Positions 29,563 to 35,705 of a stretch of DNA of 35,705 bases are shown in pieces. A program made the position numbers and the translations under genes. Where the stretch lies: positions 1 to 35,705 of the forward strand of contig NZ_BANE01000113.1 in the NCBI RefSeq assembly GCF_000964405.1. Direction: 5' to 3'. Below the pieces are notes generated by a model that was not told where the DNA came from, made no database searches, and was given only the letters and a program-made list of their open reading frames with translations. This DNA comes from Novacetimonas hansenii JCM 7643 (GTDB lineage Bacteria; Pseudomonadota; Alphaproteobacteria; Acetobacterales; Acetobacteraceae). Position 1 is the stretch's first letter, and each line of letters begins with the position of its first letter.

Positions 29563-30883
29563 CCGTTTCCCCTGTTGTGTTTAAACTTCCTGTTCCGTCC
29601 TGTTTTGCTGTATATGTTGGTGTTAAGAATTCTTCACCTTCACCATCTGGAATAGGTGCATAACCTTCTAATTCCCTAACTTCATCGCGGTTAAGGAAGC
29701 CATTTGTTATGCCAATGGCATATGATTGATATCTTTGTAATTGGTCTGCTGAAATAACTTTTGAAAAGTCAAACTTAAACCTTAGCTTTCCTATTTCTGA
29801 ATCAAACAACATTTTAATATCTAGTTGTTCTTCAAGTTGCCTTGTTATGGTTTCTAAAGCATCGCTTATATAAGCACGTTCTTGTTGTTCCATATTTGCG
29901 GCTTTGTCGGTTTCATTGAATCCCAACTTATGGCCCGGAACTTTGTACATTCTGGCAATTTCTTTAGTGATCTGTTCGCGGGCTTCCAAAAGCTGCAATT
30001 CAGCGGGCGATGTTGCTAAATTTACATAATCAACATCGCCGGGTATCACTGGTGTCCTACCAGCGTTAACAATGGTAGCTTGTGCCCTGTTCCATGCTTC
30101 TTGCATTTGTGCTGTTTCTTTTGGATTGGTATTCCCTAAAACCTTTAGAAAGCCTGTGAAAGATGTTCCGTTCTGGAATGCGCGGGCCGCTGTTTCTTGT
30201 GCTGCCAGCCCAAGGCCAAACACATCTGATGCCATTTCAATAGGGCTTGAACCTTGTATGTTTGAATACAAGCTGTTGTTTTCTATATGTATCATATCTT
30301 CTTCCCTAATAGTTCTATTTGAACCTTTTTGTTTAGGAAAAGAAGTTTTGTAACCACACAATAACCTACAGTTGTTTACATAATAGTATCTGTCGCCGTT
30401 GGTGCGTTCTTGAACACTAACTTGCCAGTCATTGACTGGAACTAAGTTAATTGGGGTACCTTGTGAATCACGAACAATAACTATGTAACCATTACCACCT
30501 AAAAGGAATGAAAAAGCTACTTGTGTTAATAGCTTTACCAAGTCATTTCTTTTGTTTGGTTTCTTTAAAACCTTTGTTAATGGATGATCTTTGTTAACGG
30601 TCCATCCGCCGTTAGTTTCTTGTTGAAGATGTAAAGGTAATTTACCAATATCAGTTGAAATAAAGTTTATGCATGCGTAAGCGGCTGATAGTTGCAAAAC
30701 TGTTTGTGTTGTAACTGTAACACCTGATGCAGTGGTGCCGCCAAAATAACCGCCAAATAATGCTGTTCCTATATTGTCAATAGGAACTTGCGGTATTTCG
30801 GCTGTTGCATCTTTAGTTACAATTTCAGGTTCAACTTTGGTTATTTCTTTTACATTCTCCTTTTTTCTGTTAAAAAATCCCAT
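29549..30883 (-). CDS. Portal protein, HK97 family
   Basis: 444 residues from the ATG at 30883, which has GGAG 5 bases upstream; a GTG two codons earlier overlaps that site and is less likely. Typical portal blocks: S-A-A-Y-A-C-I-N-F-I-S near 60, H-P-L-T-K-V-L-K-K-P-N-K-R, L-L-G-G-N-G-Y-I-V-I, the clip and stem region V-F-G-L-G-L-A-A-Q-E-T-A-A-R, and I-A-R-M-Y-K-V-P-G-H near 310. It forms the dodecameric DNA gate of the head. Confidence 0.93.
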   Translation of the reverse strand: MGFFNRKKENVKEITKVEPEIVTKDATAEIPQVPIDNIGTALFGGYFGGTTASGVTVTTQTVLQLSAAYACINFISTDIGKLPLHLQQETNGGWTVNKDHPLTKVLKKPNKRNDLVKLLTQVAFSFLLGGNGYIVIVRDSQGTPINLVPVNDWQVSVQERTNGDRYYYVNNCRLLCGYKTSFPKQKGSNRTIREEDMIHIENNSLYSNIQGSSPIEMASDVFGLGLAAQETAARAFQNGTSFTGFLKVLGNTNPKETAQMQEAWNRAQATIVNAGRTPVIPGDVDYVNLATSPAELQLLEAREQITKEIARMYKVPGHKLGFNETDKAANMEQQERAYISDALETITRQLEEQLDIKMLFDSEIGKLRFKFDFSKVISADQLQRYQSYAIGITNGFLNRDEVRELEGYAPIPDGEGEEFLTPTYTAKQDGTGSLNTTGETDGEN

Positions 30884-30906
30884 ATTCACTCCATTTATAA
30901 TATCCT

Positions 30907-31320
30907 TTATTTACCAATGTTGTTTCTGTAATATTTGTTAAGTATATTTCTGTTATAATAAAGTAAGTTACCTTGTTCATCTTTTTCTAAAAGAACATTA
31001 TTCTTAACTTGTTGTTCTATTTCTGCATAGTTCATTGATGACCTGTTTTTATGTAAGGAAATTATTTTCCTTTCAAAGTTTTGTATTCCATAATGTTTTA
31101 TATCTATTTTCAAGTCATCTGAACTGCCATAATATTGTTTCCAGTCACTTTCATATGTAACTGTTTTTGTTTTTCCTTTTATCTTCTTTTTTCGTTTGAA
31201 ATATACTACTTTCTTACCTATGTATTTTTTGTTGTTTATCTTGTTTGTTATTATGTAAACAAAACCAACATAATTTAAAACATCTTCATAAGTAAGGCCA
31301 TTTGGTAAAATCCATTCCAT
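30907..31320 (-). CDS. GIY-YIG nuclease, phage type
   Basis: 137 residues from the ATG at 31320 (AAAGGGG 6 bases upstream); an ATG at 31326 sits directly on that site. G-F-V-Y-I-I-T-N-K then K-K-Y-I-G-K-K is the GIY-YIG core. Basic KRKKKIKGKTK and E-S-D-W-K-Q-Y-Y-G-S-S follow, as in homing-type nucleases of T4-like phages. It sits between tape measure and portal, a typical free-standing homing endonuclease position. Its start codon lies in the 3' arm of a hairpin overlapping its own promoter element. Confidence 0.85.
   Translation of the reverse strand: MEWILPNGLTYEDVLNYVGFVYIITNKINNKKYIGKKVVYFKRKKKIKGKTKTVTYESDWKQYYGSSDDLKIDIKHYGIQNFERKIISLHKNRSSMNYAEIEQQVKNNVLLEKDEQGNLLYYNRNILNKYYRNNIGK
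30908..30915 (-). promoter_or_regulatory. Late-type promoter element GGTAAATA (portal)
   Basis: Minus-strand GGTAAATA, 25 bases before the portal ATG, at the end of the nuclease gene. Confidence 0.55.
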
Positions 31321-31351
31321 AAACATCCCCTTTAGGAATATTTATGGAATG
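31313..31351 (-). promoter_or_regulatory. CATAAATA element in a start-codon-sequestering hairpin (GIY-YIG)
   Basis: 31351-31341 and 31323-31313 form a perfect 11-bp stem. The 17-base loop carries AAAGGGG and the 3' arm contains the ATG at 31320. CATAAATA lies at 31346-31339, across the 5' arm. Confidence 0.55.
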
Positions 31352-31354
31352 TCA

Positions 31355-33376
31355 TTAGTGTAGGTTTGGACCCATAGCTGTTGTTGTTCTATTGTTGATG
31401 TTTGGCTTGTTTATATTAAGGCCGCTTTTGCTATCTGTTTGCAATGAAGTTGATACTTGTGCCGGTACATTTCCATTAACCGCAATATTCATGTCAAGGG
31501 TATGTTGAATAAGTTTGTCAAAGTTATCATTTTGATACTTCATGGCTTGTTGTGTTCTTATATTTGCTTCCTGTCCGTATTTGTCGGCAGGACGTTCATC
31601 TAATGAAGATACAGTTTGTGCTGCGCCATATACTGATATGCCGGGATTATCCATTAACACCTTACGGGCTTTTTGTGCGCCTGCATCGCCATGTTTCATA
31701 TCCCATAGGTAAGCCTTAACCTGATCGTCATAGCCTGCCTTACGCACATCAATGCCAGTTCCATTTAGGATTTGCATTACCCTGTCTCTGTGCCACTGGC
31801 CTAACCCGAATGCATTACCGCCATCGCCATTAGCACCAGCGTCAAAACCTGATTCTTGTGCCACATTGCCCATGATTCCCATTGCGGCATTGCGGCTGTA
31901 TCCGTCTTTCATGGCCGCACCAACTAAGGTAGCTGCCCTTTGTTGGCGGTCATTCTGAGACAGTTTTTCATGCCCATGACCTTCACCAGCAAAGTAGCTG
32001 CCAACTGTTCCGCCAAGCTTTCCGCCAAGGTAAGAACCTGCTACGGCACCGGCTGCTGTTCCCATAGGTCCAAATGCAGAGCCAAGGATTCCACCAGCTA
32101 CACCGCCAACACCTTCACCTATGGTTTGACCATAAGCCGTATCACGGTCGGTTTTGTCTTTGATTTTTGAATCTGAATAAAGATCAAAACCAGTTTTTAT
32201 AATTCCTAAAACACCAGCTATTTTAGTTATTTTACCAAGGAAGCCATCAAAAAACTTTAGCAAACCACCACCGGGTTTTAAGTTAACTAACGAATTTATC
32301 TTGGAAAATAAGGATAGTTTTGAAATTCCTTTGAATATTGAAAACAGGTTAAAAGCTGTTGATGCTGCTGCAACAAACCACCCTGCCAGTTTTAAACCTA
32401 TCAAACCATATATAATGGTTTTGAATCCGCCTATTTCATTATACCAATATTTTATGCCGTTTCCGATGCCTTCCCAGTCAATACGGGATAGCCATCCGGC
32501 AAGACTGGTGACACCATCCACTAGACTGTCTATGGCCTTATCTGCCTGCGGCCCTGCTAACCAATCTGCCAGCTTGTCCAGTAAGGGGGATAGCTTAGGC
32601 GCAAGCCTTCCTATTATCGTTTGTGTAACGCCATTTACGGCGGTTAGGACGCCTTCATATGATTGCCTTAGCTGATTGGCATTCTTGATGTTGTCTTCAC
32701 TATAACGGCCAAGGAATTTTGCGCGTGCTTCTGCTGCATGAACCTGTTTTGAATCCATGCCCATGAACGCTGTTGTACCCAAAGTTTCTTGTGATATTTT
32801 TCTAAGGGTTGAAGCTGGAATATCTCCTTTCTTTGCATGTTCAGAAACATAGTCTAGTACTTTGTCTCTTACCTTGTCAGCACTATCAGTATAAGCAAGA
32901 CCAAGCTTATTATAAATGGTTTGAAGATCACCATTGCCACCAAAACGCATAGCAACTTGATTGTCTTGTATGGTGCTGGTCATTTGTTCCATTGAATTTT
33001 GACCAGTTCCCAAAAGGTTAGATGCACCACGCATTTGTTGCAATTTATTAGTGCTAACACCAAGGCCAGATGAAACACGCTGTATTTCATTTGAAAGCAT
33101 GGCGAATTGACGTGTCATACCAATTACACCAGCAATAGAACCTAAACCAAATATACTAGCAAAGGCTTTTCCTGCCCTTTCAACTGGCTGAATAAGTTTA
33201 CTGGTTTGTGTTCTTAAACTTTTTAAACCTGAAAGTTTATCAAACTGTTGTATTTGTCTTTGCATACGTTTGTATGGCGCTTGTGATAGCGCCATTTGTT
33301 TGTTGATGTTTGCAAGAACGCCACTTGCCTTATCAACTGCTGAAATTGTTAATGAAAAATTCCCATTTGAAGCCAT
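31355..33376 (-). CDS. Tape measure protein with C-terminal tail lysozyme domain
   Basis: 673 residues from the ATG at 33376 (GGGG 8 bases upstream); a TTG two codons earlier is possible. The N-terminal 300 residues are helical, with a hydrophobic stretch around 320-350 and Gly/Ala-rich transmembrane-like segments at about 420-460. Residues about 470-620 are a phage tail lysozyme domain: G-I-M-G-N-V-A-Q-E-S-G-F with the likely catalytic Glu508, then G-N-A-F-G-L-G-Q-W-H-R-D-R. It sets tail length and probably opens peptidoglycan during DNA entry. Confidence 0.9.
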   Translation of the reverse strand: MASNGNFSLTISAVDKASGVLANINKQMALSQAPYKRMQRQIQQFDKLSGLKSLRTQTSKLIQPVERAGKAFASIFGLGSIAGVIGMTRQFAMLSNEIQRVSSGLGVSTNKLQQMRGASNLLGTGQNSMEQMTSTIQDNQVAMRFGGNGDLQTIYNKLGLAYTDSADKVRDKVLDYVSEHAKKGDIPASTLRKISQETLGTTAFMGMDSKQVHAAEARAKFLGRYSEDNIKNANQLRQSYEGVLTAVNGVTQTIIGRLAPKLSPLLDKLADWLAGPQADKAIDSLVDGVTSLAGWLSRIDWEGIGNGIKYWYNEIGGFKTIIYGLIGLKLAGWFVAAASTAFNLFSIFKGISKLSLFSKINSLVNLKPGGGLLKFFDGFLGKITKIAGVLGIIKTGFDLYSDSKIKDKTDRDTAYGQTIGEGVGGVAGGILGSAFGPMGTAAGAVAGSYLGGKLGGTVGSYFAGEGHGHEKLSQNDRQQRAATLVGAAMKDGYSRNAAMGIMGNVAQESGFDAGANGDGGNAFGLGQWHRDRVMQILNGTGIDVRKAGYDDQVKAYLWDMKHGDAGAQKARKVLMDNPGISVYGAAQTVSSLDERPADKYGQEANIRTQQAMKYQNDNFDKLIQHTLDMNIAVNGNVPAQVSTSLQTDSKSGLNINKPNINNRTTTAMGPNLH

Positions 33377-33380
33377 TGTC

Positions 33381-33413
33381 AATACCCCATTTAAATAATA
33401 TGAAGTATTTAAG
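33381..33413 (-). promoter_or_regulatory. CTTAAATA element plus SD-sequestering hairpin (tape measure)
   Basis: CTTAAATA at 33413-33406. 33409-33400 pairs with 33390-33381 (10 pairs, two of them G-U). The 3' arm holds the GGGG ribosome binding site of the tape measure gene. It follows a terminator directly. Confidence 0.5.
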
Positions 33414-33415
33414 AA

Positions 33416-33446
33416 AAAAGCCTTATGGAATTTCCATAAGGCTTTT
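33416..33446. terminator. Terminator between the 102-residue gene and the tape measure gene
   Basis: A perfect 15-bp stem (33416-33430 with 33432-33446). On the minus strand it is followed by a run of T that leads into the CTTAAATA element. Confidence 0.85.
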
Positions 33447-33448
33447 CA

Positions 33449-33757
33449 TTATTGTATCCTTTGTATTATTCTGCTTACGGCATTTGCCAATTCTTCAAGC
33501 ATGATTGTCTGTATTTCTGGTGTTAGTTCCACTTCTTTCTTTTCTTTAAGTGCTATACCAATTTCCAATGTTATTTCTTCTGGTACATCTAGTTCACGCA
33601 ATTTCTTATTTCTTGTTAAGGCGCTTTTTATCCACTTTGCTTGCCCTTCTGTTAAGGTGCCAGTTTTTGAATATAGACGGTAAATGTCGGTTGGTATTTT
33701 TTTAAAGTTTGCTGATGTATGTTCAATTAGTTGTTCAAAGAATGTTTCTATTTCCAT
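33449..33757 (-). CDS. Small helical protein upstream of the tape measure gene
   Basis: 102 residues. Helical and charged, with T-E-G-Q-A-K-W-I-K-S-A-L and an end LANAVSRIIQRIQ. No family recognised. It has its own ACTAAATA element 48 bases upstream and AAGGA before the ATG. It ends in a terminator, so it is a single-gene unit placed where a second tail assembly chaperone could be expected. A tail-assembly role is possible. Confidence 0.65.
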   Translation of the reverse strand: MEIETFFEQLIEHTSANFKKIPTDIYRLYSKTGTLTEGQAKWIKSALTRNKKLRELDVPEEITLEIGIALKEKKEVELTPEIQTIMLEELANAVSRIIQRIQ

Positions 33758-33804
33758 TTGTTTTAATTTCCTTTAATTAGTTAGTAAGTATTTTCTTACA
33801 TAAG

Positions 33805-33825
33805 TATTTAGTATTATTGTAAATA
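33805..33825. promoter_or_regulatory. Divergent promoter-like elements ACTAAATA (-) and TGTAAATA (+)
   Basis: ACTAAATA at 33812-33805 on the minus strand serves the 33449-33757 gene. TGTAAATA at 33818-33825 on the plus strand lies 34 bases before the ATG at 33859. The two cores are five bases apart, and both have late-type spacing to their genes. Confidence 0.55.
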
Positions 33826-33858
33826 ATAGTACATTTTAACTATTAAAAAGGAAGTTTT

Positions 33859-34146
33859 ATGGAAACAGAAATATTGAAACTAATTGTTTTGGAAGTAAGA
33901 AGGTTAGCAACATCAGGAAAGTTATCTGCCGATGATATGGTGCTTTTATTCACTTACAACCCGGATTACTTGAAAATGTATTCATTGTTAGAAACATCAA
34001 CAAATGAAGAATTTAACCTTCTTAAAATGATGATTGTTACTTACCAATTCATGTTGAATAAAAGCAAAAGCACTCAACAGTTAAACAGTATGATTATGCA
34101 AGTAAAAAATATGTATGAAAAAGAAATTCAAAATACCAACAATTAA
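33859..34146 (+). CDS. Small helical protein upstream of the HNH gene
   Basis: 95 residues, helical and Leu/Met-rich (LLKMMIVTYQFMLNK). No family recognised. The ATG has AAGGAAG 8 bases upstream. Its 3' end overlaps the HNH gene by 32 bases, so the two are co-expressed. The pair is the only rightward unit in the late region and interrupts the chaperone-tape measure order. Confidence 0.65.
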   Translation: METEILKLIVLEVRRLATSGKLSADDMVLLFTYNPDYLKMYSLLETSTNEEFNLLKMMIVTYQFMLNKSKSTQQLNSMIMQVKNMYEKEIQNTNN

Positions 34147-34453
34147 AGTTCCGAAAATAGAAACGTCTGAAAACAAAACTTTGCCAGTTGAAGAAAAAAG
34201 AAAGGAAAACCAAAAATCATATGATAATCACTGGCGTAAGTTTTCCAATGCATTTAGGAAAAAGCATTTATTTTGTAAGCAATGTTTGAAGGAGGGCGTA
34301 TATACGTACAGTGATTTGCACGTTGACCACATCATACCTTTAGTCCAGAGACCGGACTTGAAGTATGTTGAAAGCAATTTGCAAGTTCTTTGTCGTTCAT
34401 GTCACGGCAAAAAAACCTATAAAGAAACTTTAGGTAAAGAAAAAGGCCAGTAA
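34115..34453 (+). CDS. HNH endonuclease
   Basis: 112 residues. Zinc-finger HNH pattern: F-C-K-Q-C (residues 52-56), then H-V-D-H-I-I-P-L (69-76), N-L-Q-V-L-C-R-S-C-H-G-K-K (88-100). In many cos phages an HNH protein of this form works with the terminase at cos cleavage. Here it is far from terS/terL on the map and lies in an inserted two-gene unit, so homing or packaging are both possible. The basic N-terminus (MKKKFKIPTIKVPK) is flexible. Confidence 0.88.
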   Translation: MKKKFKIPTIKVPKIETSENKTLPVEEKRKENQKSYDNHWRKFSNAFRKKHLFCKQCLKEGVYTYSDLHVDHIIPLVQRPDLKYVESNLQVLCRSCHGKKTYKETLGKEKGQ

Positions 34454-34469
34454 ATTTACTGGCCTTTTT
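34440..34469. terminator. Perfect 30-bp palindromic bidirectional terminator
   Basis: 34440-34454 and 34455-34469 are exact reverse complements, with A and T runs, between the convergent HNH gene and the tail chaperone frameshift region. Confidence 0.9.
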
Positions 34470-34675
34470 TATGTTGGTATTTTTCTTTTTTGCATTTCTT
34501 CTGTTGTTTCAAACCATATCATTAACTGATCCAATGGAACATTCCATATGGAATATGGATCGTCTTGGTGTATGTTTGACCAGTTATTGAGAATAATAAT
34601 GGCTTGTATATGTCTTTCAAATTTTTCTATTTCATCATCTGTTGCATATTCAAAAGGCAAAGATTTTTTTAGTTC
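34469..34675 (-). CDS. Frame -1 extension of the tail assembly chaperone (T part)
   Basis: This frame is open without interruption from the slip site and has no ribosome binding site or good start of its own (only a TTG). After -1 slippage at T-TTT-TTG (34681-34675) the ribosome reads E-L-K-K-S-L-P-F-E-Y-A and on to T-E-E-M-Q-K-R-K-I-P-T. The predicted fusion is 153 residues: 85 from the first frame and 68 from this one. In other phages the longer product (lambda gpGT, Mu gp41') binds the tape measure protein. The extension is helical and acidic with two Trp. Confidence 0.75.
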   Translation of the reverse strand, partial: ELKKSLPFEYATDDEIEKFERHIQAIIILNNWSNIHQDDPYSIWNVPLDQLMIWFETTEEMQKRKIPT

Positions 34676-34929
34676 AAAAAATCTATAATTTCTTCACCTA
34701 CATTACTTTCTAATTGCATAAAAACTTCAACAGGCAAATCAGTTATTTTACATGCAAGTTGAATTTGATAATCTAAAAATTCTTCTGGTGATGGTGGTGT
34801 TGTTTTGAATTTCTTTTGTGGCAAATATTTTTCACCGAAAGTTGGTTTTCTAACGGTTACATTGTCATATTTTACGCCACCAACTTCAATTTCATCAAAC
34901 TTAATTACTTTTACATTTTTTTTAGTCAT
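34669..34929 (-). CDS. Tail assembly chaperone (G part, Mu gp41-like)
   Basis: 86 residues. V-G-G-V-K-Y-D-N-V-T-V-R-K-P-T-F-G-E at 17-34 matches the Y-x-x-V-x-V-R-x-P-T-x-G-E core of gp41/TAC_7-type chaperones; a helical part follows with Q-L-A-C-K-I-T-D-L-P. Such chaperones coat the tape measure protein before tube assembly. The gene ends GAT-TTT-TTG-AAC-TAA, an in-frame slippery site just before the stop. The tape measure gene lies downstream, separated by an inserted rightward pair and a 102-residue gene. Confidence 0.82.
   Translation of the reverse strand: MTKKNVKVIKFDEIEVGGVKYDNVTVRKPTFGEKYLPQKKFKTTPPSPEEFLDYQIQLACKITDLPVEVFMQLESNVGEEIIDFLN
34675..34681 (-). other. Programmed -1 frameshift site T-TTT-TTG
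   Basis: The heptamer is in the X-XXY-YYZ register of the chaperone frame, two codons before its stop. The -1 frame is open for 68 codons afterwards. A run of seven A follows shortly downstream. Confidence 0.75.
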
Positions 34930-34963
34930 TATTTCTTCCTTTGTTAATTGTGTAAGGTGTTAT

Positions 34964-34971
34964 TATTTAGT
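34964..34971 (-). promoter_or_regulatory. Late-type promoter element ACTAAATA (tail chaperone)
   Basis: Minus-strand ACTAAATA, 35 bases before the chaperone ATG, overlapping the stop codon of the endolysin. Confidence 0.55.
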
Positions 34972-35407
34972 TGTTTAAATTTCCTAGGAAGATCAAAGCT
35001 TCTTTATGGCGACGAATTACAAGGCCGGGTTCTATGTGTTTTCCGGCATAAACCCATTTACTGAATTCAAGGCTGGCGTTTATGGGCTGGTTAGCTTGCA
35101 CCAGTTGCCATAGCGTGGATTTAAACAGTGCATTGATTCCAAGATTGTATGCAAAATCTGCTAGGGCTGCTGTCTGGTAGGTTTCAAGCTGTATGGTGCT
35201 ACGGGCTGTAATTGCCTGCCAGATGGCTTCCAGATCGCTTATAAGCCATTCTTGGGCCTGTTCTGGTGTAATGGCCTGTCCGGGCTTTATGCGGCTTCCT
35301 GTGGTGCCGTAACCTTGCGTCCACACGCCGCAACAATCTTGATATGGCTCTAACCTTAAACCTTCTGATGATTCCACTAACTGAATAAGGTATGTTGGCA
35401 AGTTCAT
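34967..35407 (-). CDS. Endolysin, GH24 (T4-type) lysozyme
   Basis: 146 residues. S-E-G-L-R-L-E-P-Y-Q-D-C-C-G-V-W-T-Q-G-Y-G carries the full E-D-T triad, Glu15, Asp24 and Thr30, with the same spacing as T4 lysozyme E11-D20-T26. A-D-F-A-Y-N-L-G (about 108-115) and a late E-P-G-L-V-I-R-R-H-K-E complete the fold. There is no signal peptide, so it needs the holin for release. Its leader contains a promoter element within a hairpin that covers the ribosome binding site (35412-35446), as in T4 gene e. Confidence 0.93.
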   Translation of the reverse strand: MNLPTYLIQLVESSEGLRLEPYQDCCGVWTQGYGTTGSRIKPGQAITPEQAQEWLISDLEAIWQAITARSTIQLETYQTAALADFAYNLGINALFKSTLWQLVQANQPINASLEFSKWVYAGKHIEPGLVIRRHKEALIFLGNLNN

Positions 35408-35411
35408 AAAA

Positions 35412-35446
35412 AAATATTCCTATCTGTTGTAATAGGAATATTTAAT
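35412..35446 (-). promoter_or_regulatory. ATTAAATA element inside an SD-sequestering hairpin (endolysin)
   Basis: ATTAAATA at 35446-35439. 35443-35432 and 35423-35412 form a perfect 12-bp stem with an 8-base loop. AGGA (35421-35418) in the 3' arm is the ribosome binding site, 10 bases before the ATG. Read-through RNA from the holin gene would hide it; RNA started at the element would lack the 5' arm. Confidence 0.6.
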
Positions 35447-35450
35447 GTTG

Positions 35451-35702
35451 TTATTTTGAAAGTTTTGCGTCCATTGATGCAATGGTAAGTCGCAAGTCCA
35501 TAAGTGTTTCATTTAGTTGTGCTTTTAATTTGTTTCCTTCTGTTATTAGTTCTTCAAGTTTCTGGTCTTTTTCATCTAGTTTTTGATTCAAAAACTTGAT
35601 GTTTAAAAGAAGGTATAAAATGAATCCACAAAGAAGGGTAACAATAGCGGCAGGTCCGCCAGTTATAAAAGCTTTACCTATAAGTGAAAGAAAATCGTCC
35701 AT
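35451..35702 (-). CDS. Holin-like single-TM protein with coiled coil
   Basis: 83 residues. One hydrophobic segment (about 14-34, GGPAAIVTLLCGFILYLLL) follows a short N-terminus, then a coiled coil (KFLNQKLDEKDQKLEEL) to the end. It sits directly upstream of the endolysin, the place of a holin. One TM with a coiled coil also fits an inner-membrane spanin, so the name holin is provisional. The ATG at 35702 gets AAGGAG, AGTAAATA and a terminator from the left end of the window. Confidence 0.75.
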   Translation of the reverse strand: MDDFLSLIGKAFITGGPAAIVTLLCGFILYLLLNIKFLNQKLDEKDQKLEELITEGNKLKAQLNETLMDLRLTIASMDAKLSK

Positions 35703-35705
35703 ATA
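35662..35705. repeat. Terminal direct repeat (circle junction), right copy
   Basis: Exact copy of bases 1-44. It lies within the start of the holin-like gene, so the true upstream context of that gene is at the left end of the window. Confidence 0.9.

Noticed and set aside
1-35705. tRNA genes and CRISPR arrays
   Set aside because: No cloverleaf with a T-arm consensus and no regularly spaced repeats were seen on either strand by eye.

Overview
The window is almost certainly one complete circular element of about 35.66 kb, opened at an arbitrary point. Its first 44 bases recur exactly as its last 44 (35662-35705). Joining the ends restores one holin-like gene with its ribosome binding site, promoter motif and upstream terminator. 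The gene content is that of a temperate contractile-tailed phage that persists as a plasmid (a phage-plasmid). It has a full head, tail and lysis set, plus ParA with a small DNA-binding partner, a RelB/RelE-type toxin-antitoxin pair and a winged-helix replication-type protein. I see no integrase and no Mu-type transposase. The partition and replication genes and a 92-residue zinc-ribbon protein look like those of alphaproteobacterial plasmids, most likely Acetobacteraceae; the host is an inference.

Layout. 1-1315: transcription insulator, an AT-rich two-TM membrane protein (+), a zinc-ribbon protein (-). 1491-4777 (-): an SF2 helicase-like ATPase followed by five small proteins, four of them carrying the same C-terminal motif. 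4778-5870: non-coding control region with an attenuator-like terminator, nested 39-bp and 37-bp perfect inverted repeats and a GC-richer structured island. 5871-7754 (+): four more small proteins, three of them with the full motif. 7780-14021 (-): TerL, TerS and part of a Mu-like baseplate set (gp43 split in two, gp44, gp45, gp46) with a lipoprotein and two small genes. 14022-14512: non-coding, with a second structured island. 14513-19965: the plasmid module, GC-richer from about 15140 to 19200. 20005-35702 (-, with one small + island at 33859-34453): tail fibre, gp48, gp47, tube, sheath, neck and connector genes, HK97-type capsid, protease and portal, GIY-YIG nuclease, tape measure with tail lysozyme, frameshifted tail assembly chaperone, endolysin, holin.

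How it works together. Most gaps in front of structural operons hold an element nnTAAATA about 20-60 bases before the start codon, often directly after an intrinsic terminator. It resembles the T4 late promoter TATAAATA. At five genes, including the endolysin, the element lies in or next to the 5' arm of a hairpin whose 3' arm holds the Shine-Dalgarno or the start codon. Read-through mRNA would be silenced and locally started mRNA would be translated, as is known for T4 gene e. The plasmid module uses ordinary sigma70-like signals and shared palindromic operators.

The least explained part is the family of eight small proteins in two operons around the control region. They share a C-terminal helix ending FYLKL(K/Q), whose last codons also supply the Shine-Dalgarno of the next gene.
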